This document shows positions 1 to 5,875 of a stretch of 9,156 nucleotides of DNA, one piece after another. The stretch's first letter is position 1. Each line of letters begins with the position of its first letter. The position numbers and the translations under genes were made by a program. Location of the stretch: assembly GCA_004322375.1 (NCBI GenBank), contig SCUC01000045.1, positions 1 to 9,156 of the forward strand, written 5' to 3'. This stretch comes from Bacteroidota bacterium. GTDB taxonomy: Bacteria > Bacteroidota > Ignavibacteria > UBA10030 > SZUA-254. The notes under the pieces are model-generated. The model worked only from the letters and a program-made list of their open reading frames with translations. It did no database searches and was not told the origin of the DNA.

Positions 1-275
1 GCCTCTCGTGCATATTCGCCTTCACCTACGATGTAAAATTCTCGATAGTTAATTTGCAAAACGTTCTGTGCTATTCCACTGTAAGAAAGTTCTTTGCGCA
101 ATCCATCAAAAGGTGTACCTGAAGACGTACTCAACCCTTTTCCCCAGGCCATCATAGCACTTCCAACTGTAACCTCCGTGGTTTTGCCTATTTCATACTC
201 CTTAATAATGAAAGGGATAGTTTTGCAACCTATTATGAGGATAAAGAAAAAAAGCCATGCTAAAGTTTTTTTCAT
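1..275 (-). CDS. Partial lipoprotein of unknown function (N-terminal part; runs off the left edge)
   Basis: The frame is open from ATG at 275 to the window edge, giving about 91 residues with no stop. The N-terminus is a type II signal peptide: MKK, a hydrophobic run (LAWLFFFILII), then the lipobox IIGC with Cys18, so the mature protein should be lipid-anchored. The mature part (for example EVTVGSAMMAWGKG and ELSYSGIAQN) is not a family I recognise. A second in-frame ATG at 281 would only add Met-Phe; 275 is preferred because Met-Lys-Lys is a typical signal-peptide start. No strong Shine-Dalgarno site is visible. The gene lies 36 bp downstream of the 68-residue antitoxin-like gene on the same strand and probably shares its transcript. 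The lipoprotein call is firm; the function is unknown. Confidence 0.75.
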   Translation of the reverse strand, partial: MKKTLAWLFFFILIIGCKTIPFIIKEYEIGKTTEVTVGSAMMAWGKGLSTSSGTPFDGLRKELSYSGIAQNVLQINYREFYIVGEGEYARE

Positions 276-311
276 AAACATATTCTTAGTTTTATTCTTA
301 CAGCTGATATC

Positions 312-518
312 TTAGGCAGTGAAATCTTCGAATGAGCGAACTTCGTTCATCGCTTTTGTACGAATGTCTTCGTCTGATTCTTGCAAACCAACAAGGAAAT
401 CAGATTGATACAATTCATTGGGAGAAACAACGGTCCCCAAAAACTCTTGAATTATGCGGTAGGCTTTAATAATTTCAGTCAGCTGCTCTTCAGAAAGTGA
501 AATTGTGATTGCTGACAT
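312..518 (-). CDS. Small antitoxin-like protein (68 residues), function unproven
   Basis: The 68-residue acidic protein begins with an amphipathic strand-helix stretch (AITISLSEEQLTEIIKAY) and ends with an acidic tail (NEVRSFEDF). This build is common in small antitoxins of PIN- or RelE-type toxin pairs, but I cannot assign a family. ATG at 518 is supported by AAAGGA on the coding strand about 9 nt upstream and by a promoter candidate at 544-575. No toxin gene follows: the next gene downstream, 36 bp away, encodes a lipoprotein. It may be an orphan antitoxin, an antitoxin whose toxin was lost, or an unrelated small protein. That it is a gene is likely from the start signals; the function is a guess from overall appearance. 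Confidence 0.6.
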   Translation of the reverse strand: MSAITISLSEEQLTEIIKAYRIIQEFLGTVVSPNELYQSDFLVGLQESDEDIRTKAMNEVRSFEDFTA

Positions 519-543
519 TATTCAATATCCTTTTGTTCTATAA

Positions 544-575
544 TAAAGATACTAAGCAATGAAACAAAAACCAAG
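544..575 (-). promoter_or_regulatory. Candidate Bacteroidota-type promoter for the 68-residue gene
   Basis: On the minus strand CTTG (575-572) is followed by a 20-nt spacer and TATCTTTA (551-544). This fits the Bacteroidota pattern of TTTG, 19-21 nt, TAnnTTTG with one mismatch in each box. Transcription would begin near 538, leaving a leader of about 20 nt that holds the AAAGGA ribosome site. Confidence 0.4.
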
Positions 576-681
576 CTCTCTTACCAAGCAATTGTAAAAC
601 CTTCTATTTACCGCTTTCCCATTTACTGCGTGATTCATAGCTTTTCTATTTGCAAAAAAGGCGTGTCGCACATTCATGGCT

Positions 682-1266
682 CTATTTCCTTCTCGCACGG
701 TACTTCACCACCGGCTCTTTAATCTCAAACCCGATTGCCCTTTTCGGTTTTTCAGGTACTGGCTTTTCTAGCGGATTCATCAGCTTCCGTATCGCATCAA
801 ATACGATTTTAAATTGGTAATCATACTTTTTTTCAAGTTCCTCTAATTTACGGGCAAGCTCTTTATTGCTTGAAAGTAGGTCGCGTAAACGGACAAAGGC
901 GCGCATGATTGCAACGTTCACAGTAATTGCGCGTTCGCTATTCAACACAGAAGAAAGCATTGCCACTCCCTGTTCTGTAAATACCAACGGCAAGTACTTT
1001 CTATGTTTTCCTCGCCCCTTTTTTAAGGTCGCAAAATGCGACCTTAAAGATTCATACTCGTGTTCCGATAACTGAAACATAAAATCGTCCGGGAAACGGG
1101 TAACGTTTCTCCGTACCTGCTCATTTAAACGTTTTGTAGTTACCCCATATAACTCCGCCAGGTCTTTATCAAGCATAACCTTTTGCCCGCGTATGAGGAA
1201 GATTTTCTTTTCGATGGTTTCGAGGGGGATAAGCTGAGAAGTGGGATTGGAAGTAGATTTGTTCAT
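682..1266 (-). CDS. ORF6N (KilA-N-related) domain DNA-binding protein
   Basis: The 194-residue protein matches the ORF6N family, found in phages and as single copies in many bacterial chromosomes. The domain spans about residues 12-100: IEKKIFLIRGQKVMLDKDLA, LYGVTTKRLNEQVRRN, RFPDDFMFQL and LVFTEQGVAMLSSVL. A charged, coiled-coil-like helix (about 134-160, ELARKLEELEKKYD) follows, then a basic proline-rich tail ending in RARRK; this tail is usual in the family. The domain is thought to bind DNA, but targets are generally unknown. An upstream GTG at 1296 would overlap the cyclase gene. ATG at 1266 is preferred: it has GAAAGGGAA just upstream and begins 10 bp after the cyclase stop. It is probably the last gene of the cyclase operon. 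The family call is strong; a regulatory role is inferred. Confidence 0.85.
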   Translation of the reverse strand: MNKSTSNPTSQLIPLETIEKKIFLIRGQKVMLDKDLAELYGVTTKRLNEQVRRNVTRFPDDFMFQLSEHEYESLRSHFATLKKGRGKHRKYLPLVFTEQGVAMLSSVLNSERAITVNVAIMRAFVRLRDLLSSNKELARKLEELEKKYDYQFKIVFDAIRKLMNPLEKPVPEKPKRAIGFEIKEPVVKYRARRK

Positions 1267-1276
1267 AGATTCCCTT

Positions 1277-2665
1277 TCAATGAAGTATCGCACCACGTAC
1301 GCGGTACGTTTGAACAGGTCTCGACTTGCCTTTCACCTGGATTTCTTCGAGAGCTTCGCATATAAAGTGTTGTTTAACCTTCTCATACGTCGCTTCGCTA
1401 ATGATGATTTCCCCTCCCTTCGCAAGAGAAACCAACCGCGAGGCAAGATTCACATCATCGCCAATGACCGAATAATTTAGCCGCTTTTCAGAGCCAATAT
1501 TTCCCGCGATCGCCATGCCCGAATTGATGCCGATTCCGATTGCAATCTTTTCCTTTCCTTCCCGCTCAAATTCCCGGTTCAACTGTTCCAGGCTTTGTTG
1601 CATGGCAAGCCCTGCGTTCACAGCGCGGATTGGATCATCGTCATGGGCTATCGGGGTTCCGAACACAACCATGATTTCGTCCCCGGCGAATTTATCAATC
1701 ATGCCTTCAACGCTTATAATGACGTCTGTCATCGTTGTAAAATACCGATTAAGAATCGAGACGATTTGCTCCGCGCCCAACTGCTCCGTCATTTTCGTAA
1801 ACCCGCGGATATCGCTGAAGAGCACCGTTACATTTCGTAATTCACCTTCAAGACGCGGACGAATCGTTTTGTTTAACAACTGGTCCACAATTTCTTTTGG
1901 TATGTATTTTGAAAATGTGTCTTTGACAAACTCGCGTTCTTTCAATCCTTCTGCCATCCGGTTGACGTGCCGGGCGAGCATGTTTATTTCATCCTTATTC
2001 TTCACCGGTAACGCTACCGAGTAATCTCCTTTCTCAATGTTTGTCAATACGGGCTGAAATTGTTTTAATGGATTGACGATAATTCTGCGCGTAATAATGG
2101 AGATGCCGATAATCAAGAACGCGAACACTCCAACCGAAATAAACAGGATAAGCAATTGCATGGAAAAAAGAACTTCATAGAGTTCGCTGATTGTGAACTT
2201 CGCTTTAAACATACCGACAAACGTTCCCCCGTGAGAAAGAGTAATGGGAACAACGGTCACCGCCTCTTTCGTTTCTTCATCAAACACTACCGATGGTTTG
2301 CGTTCCAGAAGAACACGCTTAACTGCCCGGCTGCTATCACGGGAAAATACCCGTTCGATGCGCAGGTCGGCAGTAACGGTTGCGTTCGTATCGAGAATAG
2401 AAAGCGAGAGAATGCGCGAATCAAAATGTTCAAGCTCATCCAGCAGGCTGTAGAGACTGCGCGTGTTGCTAATATCATACCCTCGCGCTATATCTAACGC
2501 CACTGTGTTTGAAAAACCGAGCAGAGTCTGCTGCATCTCATGTAACAGAAATTCCCGGCTATAATGGAGAGTCAGCGAAGTAAACAGCACATCCCCGATA
2601 AGAACGATCAGAATGACGAAAAAGAGAATTTTAATCCCGATAGTGAATTTCTTAAACGAAATCAC
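1277..2665 (-). CDS. Membrane-bound class III adenylate/guanylate cyclase with HAMP domain
   Basis: This 462-residue receptor cyclase would make cAMP (possibly cGMP) from nucleoside triphosphate at the inner membrane. Layout: membrane helix 1 (about 12-33), a periplasmic sensor region (34-165) with no recognised fold, helix 2 (168-191), HAMP (192-245, with NPLKQF and INMLARHVNRMAEGL), a short linker (YIPKEIVDQLL), and the class III catalytic domain (278-455). Catalytic residues are intact: metal-binding Asp285 (FSDIRGF) and Asp329 (FAGDE), substrate-selecting Lys325, and transition-state Asn406 and Arg410 (VNLASR). The second substrate-selecting position is Ser399, where class IIIb enzymes usually have Thr; Lys325 favours ATP. 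The start is GTG, overlapping the porin stop as GTGA, so translational coupling is likely. The neighbouring porin and exported protein suggest an envelope signal as input; that is inference. Confidence 0.93.
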   Translation of the reverse strand: MISFKKFTIGIKILFFVILIVLIGDVLFTSLTLHYSREFLLHEMQQTLLGFSNTVALDIARGYDISNTRSLYSLLDELEHFDSRILSLSILDTNATVTADLRIERVFSRDSSRAVKRVLLERKPSVVFDEETKEAVTVVPITLSHGGTFVGMFKAKFTISELYEVLFSMQLLILFISVGVFAFLIIGISIITRRIIVNPLKQFQPVLTNIEKGDYSVALPVKNKDEINMLARHVNRMAEGLKEREFVKDTFSKYIPKEIVDQLLNKTIRPRLEGELRNVTVLFSDIRGFTKMTEQLGAEQIVSILNRYFTTMTDVIISVEGMIDKFAGDEIMVVFGTPIAHDDDPIRAVNAGLAMQQSLEQLNREFEREGKEKIAIGIGINSGMAIAGNIGSEKRLNYSVIGDDVNLASRLVSLAKGGEIIISEATYEKVKQHFICEALEEIQVKGKSRPVQTYRVRGAILH

Positions 2666-3660
2666 AGCTCATATTCCAATTCGATAAACATGGAATTATA
2701 ACGGCGAGCTTGCCTCTCGATATTCATTACATATTCAAGCTTGAGAGTATAGCCGCGGTCTATAGTGTACGATAATCCTTGCACTAATTGAACCTGTTCA
2801 TCCTCACCGAGAGAACGATTCGGATCGAACACTTCCAGCTTGCTGACCGATCGGAGCGTTCGTGTTATTCCGCTTAAATTATAATTCATCATGATGTATG
2901 CGCCCGCGCTGTGTAATTCGCCATACCCTTGCGCAATTGCTTCTCCGGCAATGACAACGTCATCAAGATTGATCATAGCTTCGATGCCCAACGCTGTTAC
3001 TTCGATGGCGGAATGCTCGTTAAGAGTTCCATCCGCGTACAATGAATTTTTTCTTCCATAGTATCCATTTGCACCAATCTGGAACCGGTCTACAACAACC
3101 GCCGCATGTCCGATGAAATCTTTAAAATTGTTATCGTCCCGAAGCGCATTGGAACCACTTCCGTTGACGACTGCAAAGGACCATGAGAACTCTTCCGTTT
3201 GCGATTCCCACAATAGCCCGACATCGAGAGAACGAAGCTTGAACTCCGGCATATTGCCGCCAGGAGAGAGCGGGGTGCTTTTTGTCAGTGGTTTAGTCAC
3301 CGTAAACGCATTGTAGTAGCCAAACGGATTACGAAATTGTCCTAACGTTAGCTGACTGTTGAGCGGAAGCTCACGGTGAACAAAATAGAGCCTCTCAAGC
3401 TCTCCTCGTTTCAAATCGTCGCGAAGCACGTATTCGATTAATCCACTAGAATGCTCGGAGATATTCGCATCTAAAAATAATATCGCTTCTCGCATTTGAA
3501 ACGAAAAGGACTGGGGATAATTTTTATCGTAAAACGCGTTGAACTCTAACTCAACCGAGGGTTTGATTTCCCCTGCCATCAGCAACTGCTCCCCCACAAC
3601 GACGCAAAGCGCCGCCAATCGTATCAACAGAACGATGATATTATTCTTCTTGCGCGTCAT
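2662..3660 (-). CDS. Outer-membrane porin-like beta-barrel protein
   Basis: The 332-residue protein has a basic N-terminus and hydrophobic signal peptide (about 1-30, cleavage probably near LLMAG/E), then alternating hydrophobic and polar strands and aromatic girdle residues typical of outer-membrane barrels. The stretch QLTLGQFRNPFGYYNAF (about 103-119) resembles the strand-turn motif of phosphate-selective porin O/P-like proteins. The C-terminal strand FIELEYEL has alternating residues as expected, although it ends in Leu rather than the more common Phe. At 332 residues it is somewhat short for that porin family. It overlaps the preceding exported-protein gene by 20 bp, and its TGA shares bases with the cyclase GTG, so the three genes are almost certainly co-expressed. 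The substrate is unknown; a role supplying or sensing a ligand for the cyclase is speculation. Confidence 0.75.
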   Translation of the reverse strand: MTRKKNNIIVLLIRLAALCVVVGEQLLMAGEIKPSVELEFNAFYDKNYPQSFSFQMREAILFLDANISEHSSGLIEYVLRDDLKRGELERLYFVHRELPLNSQLTLGQFRNPFGYYNAFTVTKPLTKSTPLSPGGNMPEFKLRSLDVGLLWESQTEEFSWSFAVVNGSGSNALRDDNNFKDFIGHAAVVVDRFQIGANGYYGRKNSLYADGTLNEHSAIEVTALGIEAMINLDDVVIAGEAIAQGYGELHSAGAYIMMNYNLSGITRTLRSVSKLEVFDPNRSLGEDEQVQLVQGLSYTIDRGYTLKLEYVMNIERQARRYNSMFIELEYEL

Positions 3661-4042
3661 ACATCTTTTTGAATTGATTATCTTTTTGCATCGTGATAAG
3701 CGCCTGTTCGATATGGTCTCGTGACTTCCCTTGCTTATACAGGTTCCTCAACACGTTATAAAGAATTTTAGGATAGATCGTCGCGGGCCTATTGATTGTG
3801 AAAAGGATATCCTCAATGTAATTTTCAAGCGGAACAGTGACCAGCAACACATCTTTAGGCTGAAGTTTCTCTGCACGGATGAGCGTCTGTTCGATCTCTG
3901 CGAATTGGTCGTCTAAAATTTTATCAATGGAGGTATGCAGTTTTTCGGGCAACGCATCAGCAAATGTTTTTTCTTGCGCGACGCCGGAAATGGAGACGGA
4001 AATAAGAAGAATAAAAAAAAGTATACGTTGAAGCAGCATCAT
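3641..4042 (-). CDS. Small exported (periplasmic) protein, function unknown
   Basis: From ATG at 4042 the product is 133 residues. It starts with a clear signal peptide (MMLLQRILFFILLISVSISG, cleavage probably after GVA, before Gln-Glu). The mature part of about 110 residues is charged and probably all-helical, with segments such as KLHTSIDKILDDQFAEIEQT, PLENYIEDILFTINRP and EQALITMQKD; I recognise no domain. A longer reading from TTG at 4081 is rejected because it places charged residues before the signal peptide and starts upstream of the predicted transcription start (near 4073). The gene is first in the string leading to the porin and cyclase and overlaps the porin by 20 bp. A periplasmic accessory role for those partners is plausible but unproven. 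Confidence 0.75.
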   Translation of the reverse strand: MMLLQRILFFILLISVSISGVAQEKTFADALPEKLHTSIDKILDDQFAEIEQTLIRAEKLQPKDVLLVTVPLENYIEDILFTINRPATIYPKILYNVLRNLYKQGKSRDHIEQALITMQKDNQFKKMYDAQEE

Positions 4043-4061
4043 GGTACTCAACCGGGACTTT

Positions 4062-4089
4062 TTGTACACGTTAACAACCAAACGTACAA
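4062..4089. promoter_or_regulatory. Imperfect inverted repeat over the start of the porin-cyclase operon (possible operator)
   Basis: The arms TTGTACACGTT (4062-4072) and AACGTACAA (4081-4089) pair over 9 bp with a 2-nt bulge and an 8-nt centre. The repeat covers the predicted -7 box (4079-4086) and transcription start of the minus-strand operon, where a repressor could act; part of it could also form a hairpin in the leader RNA. No binding protein can be named. Confidence 0.3.
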
Positions 4090-4110
4090 TGTTCCGTGTT
4101 AATATACGAT
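4079..4110 (-). promoter_or_regulatory. Candidate Bacteroidota-type promoter for the exported protein-porin-cyclase operon
   Basis: On the minus strand TACGTTTG (4086-4079) matches the TAnnTTTG -7 consensus exactly. A 20-nt spacer separates it from ATCG (4110-4107), a weak -33 box. The start would fall near 4073, about 30 nt before the ATG at 4042. Confidence 0.4.
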
Positions 4111-4237
4111 ATTTATTTTAATTTGCATGGAATTACAGGGTAAGTACGATGCCGGTGTCATAGCAGTTATGTTTGATTTTTTTACCGGAATTGACGTAAA
4201 TGAATAAACGTATTCCCATCAAAGCATTCTCACGGCA

Positions 4238-4269
4238 ATTGTAAAACCCTCACATTTTCAGTATCTTGG
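4238..4269 (+). promoter_or_regulatory. Candidate Bacteroidota-type promoter for the hutI operon
   Basis: ATTG (4238-4241), a 20-nt spacer and TATCTTGG (4262-4269) fit the TTTG / TAnnTTTG pattern with one mismatch in each box. Transcription would begin near 4275, leaving a leader of about 55 nt before the hutI ATG. No strong ribosome site is visible in the leader. Confidence 0.4.
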
Positions 4270-4329
4270 TTTCCGGTTCAAGAACACTGCTCTTAAATAA
4301 GCAATTTCACAAATCCCTAATCATAGTAG

Positions 4330-5574
4330 ATGAAACTCGCTCTTATCAACATCAAACAGCTTGTCACGGTTGCCTCGCAGAGAAGGCGGGTAAAAACAGG
4401 CGCCGACATGCGTGAGATTGGCATGGTGGAAAATGCAGCAGTATTGGTGGAAGAGAGCGTCATCACCTGGGTCGGGAACATGGAGCAGCTCTCGATGAGC
4501 AGCCTGAACGAAGCCGACGTTGTGGATTGTACCAATAATGTCGTCATGCCCGGCTTTGTGGATTCACACACGCACCTTGTGTTCGCGGGAAGCCGCGAGG
4601 AAGAATTCGCCATGCGTAGCGGCGGAGCAACATACCAGCAAATTGCCGAGCGGGGCGGAGGAATCATCAATACCGTTCGCAATGTACGCGCTGCATCGAA
4701 AAAAGAGTTGATGAAAAAAGCTCGCCGGTGGCTAAGCGCGATGCTCAGGCACGGAACGACCGTCGCGGAAATTAAAAGCGGGTACGGGCTGGATATGGAT
4801 AACGAAGTGAAAATGCTCGAAGCCATCGTCGAGCTTGCCAAAGAAGAAATGACGACAATCGTCCCCACGTTTCTCGGCGCACACGCGGTACCGCCCGAAT
4901 ACAAAGAAAATAAAAGCGGATACGTGCGGCTGATTATCGAGCGGATGCTTCCGTATATTGCCCCGCGCAAGCTGGCAGAGTTTTGCGATGTGTTTTGCGA
5001 GCGCGGGTATTTCGATTTGCAGGATACGGAAGAAATCCTCACGTTCGCGAAACAATCGGGACTTGCGCTGAAAGTTCACGCCGAGGAGCTGACTCCACTC
5101 GGCGGGGCGCAGCTTGCGGCACAGTTGAATGCTGTTTCTGTTGATCACCTTGAACATATCACCGATAATGGTATTCAAGCATTGGCTGACTCGCAAACAG
5201 TGGCAACGCTGCTACCGGGCGTTTCATTTTTCCTGAATCATCAATACGCGCCTGCCCGCGCTTTGATAGAGGGGGGAGTTCCCGTTGCCATTGCAACCGA
5301 TTTCAATCCCGGCTCCTGCATGTCGTACAGTATGCCGTTGATGATGACGATTGCCTGCACGCACATGAAGATGACGCCGGAAGAAGCAATCACGGCAAGC
5401 ACGTTGAATGCCGCCGCCGCGCTCAGCCGTTCGCAAGAGTACGGCAGTATTGAAGTCGGCAAAAAAGCGGACATGATATTGCTGAATATACCGAACTATA
5501 AATTTCTTGCATATCACTTTGGCGAGAACCATGTGGATAGAGTGATAAAGCATGGGGTGGTGCTTGAATTTTAG
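4330..5574 (+). CDS. hutI: Imidazolonepropionase
   Basis: This cytosolic amidohydrolase opens the ring of 4-imidazolone-5-propanoate to give N-formimino-L-glutamate, the third step of histidine breakdown. At 414 residues it has the usual family length. Metal and active-site motifs are intact: DSHTHLVFAG (His80, His82), GAHAVP (His185), KVHAEE (His250, Glu253), VDHLEH (His273, His276) and ATDFNPGSC (Asp324). The family signatures IKSGYGLDMDNEVKML (about 148-163) and GGVPVAIATDFNPG (315-328) are also present. ATG at 4330 is the only plausible start; the first strand (LALINIKQLVTV) follows at once, as in homologues. No clear Shine-Dalgarno site is seen. The product is the substrate of the enzyme encoded next, ftcD. 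hutH and hutU are not in this window. The TAG stop touches the first 7-nt repeat of the following gap. Confidence 0.97.
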   Translation: MKLALINIKQLVTVASQRRRVKTGADMREIGMVENAAVLVEESVITWVGNMEQLSMSSLNEADVVDCTNNVVMPGFVDSHTHLVFAGSREEEFAMRSGGATYQQIAERGGGIINTVRNVRAASKKELMKKARRWLSAMLRHGTTVAEIKSGYGLDMDNEVKMLEAIVELAKEEMTTIVPTFLGAHAVPPEYKENKSGYVRLIIERMLPYIAPRKLAEFCDVFCERGYFDLQDTEEILTFAKQSGLALKVHAEELTPLGGAQLAAQLNAVSVDHLEHITDNGIQALADSQTVATLLPGVSFFLNHQYAPARALIEGGVPVAIATDFNPGSCMSYSMPLMMTIACTHMKMTPEEAITASTLNAAAALSRSQEYGSIEVGKKADMILLNIPNYKFLAYHFGENHVDRVIKHGVVLEF

Positions 5575-5594
5575 ATTTATGATTTTAGATTGAC
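5574..5594 (+). repeat. Short 7-nt-period repeat at the hutI stop codon
   Basis: Three 7-nt units begin with GATT; the first two are GATTTAT and GATTTTA. The first unit starts on the last base of the hutI TAG stop codon. TTTTAGATT occurs twice 14 bp apart (5569-5577 and 5583-5591). Just after it, CAACAGTAAAA (5594-5604) recurs almost exactly at 5609-5619. Confidence 0.6.
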
Positions 5595-5627
5595 AACAGT
5601 AAAAGCGGCAACAGTTAAACTGTAAAT

Positions 5628-5711
5628 GATGTGCGATATGGGATATGCGATGTGAGTTGTAGCTTGGAGCGTAGAGCAGAGAGTGAAGAACAAAGAGCAA
5701 GGAACAAAGAA
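5628..5711 (+). repeat. Degenerate 7-nt-period array of about 12 units in the hutI-ftcD gap
   Basis: Reading in steps of 7 from 5628, the sequence falls into about 12 related units that drift from one type (GATATGG, GATATGC) to another (CAAAGAG, CAAGGAA). The 7-nt register holds for 84 bases although the unit sequence changes. The rest of the gap (5712-5780) shows no gene; it holds an isolated TATAAT (5732-5737) without a matching -35 box and a 5-bp hairpin CTACG-GCT-CGTAG. Confidence 0.6.
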
Positions 5712-5780
5712 CGACGTTGTAGCAAAGTACCTATAATGGTCAATAGCTTACAGCCCGCCTACGGCTCGTAGAGTAGGGTG

Positions 5781-5808
5781 AATTGTTAATTGCCAATTGA
5801 GAATTAGG
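5781..5808 (+). repeat. Four-unit AATT heptamer array
   Basis: Four consecutive 7-nt units each begin with AATT; the first two are AATTGTT and AATTGCC. They are in perfect register over 28 bases. Confidence 0.7.
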
Positions 5809-5833
5809 CTGATACCCCTAACTTGATTATCAA

Positions 5834-5875
5834 CTACAAACTAAAAACAAAAAACTGGAAACGAAAAACTTGAAA
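5834..5875 (+). repeat. Six-unit A-rich heptamer array containing the ftcD start codon
   Basis: Six consecutive 7-nt units each have the form C followed by an A-rich hexamer, for example CTGGAAA and CTTGAAA. The last unit (5869-5875) contains the TTG start codon (5870-5872) and the second codon AAA, so the ribosome-binding region of ftcD is made entirely of repeat units. The GGA in the CTGGAAA unit, 11 nt before the TTG, is the only purine-rich ribosome-site candidate. Confidence 0.7.

Noticed and set aside
655..681. A rho-independent terminator after the ORF6N gene (short GCG/CGC hairpin followed by six U on the minus strand).
   Set aside because: The stem is only 3 bp, too weak to support.
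1515..2024. A 169-codon plus-strand frame opposite the cyclase.
   Set aside because: It lies opposite the conserved cyclase catalytic and HAMP domains and has no recognisable features.
588..4248. The 14-mer GCAATTGTAAAACC occurs at 588-601 and 4235-4248.
   Set aside because: Both are in AT-rich intergenic DNA, one overlaps a promoter candidate, and a chance match of this length is not improbable in 9 kb.
4317..5042. A 241-codon minus-strand frame opposite hutI.
   Set aside because: It is a shadow of hutI: the plus-strand frame has all catalytic motifs, and the minus translation is Ser/Arg/Thr-rich without a domain.
5611..5623. Palindrome ACAGTT-A-AACTGT in the hutI-ftcD gap as an operator.
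   Set aside because: It is made by the local short repeats (CAACAGT units) and is far from ftcD with no promoter nearby.
5717..5737. A TATAAT at 5732-5737 as a promoter for ftcD.
   Set aside because: There is no matching -35 or -33 box at a usable distance, and the surrounding DNA is repeat-derived.
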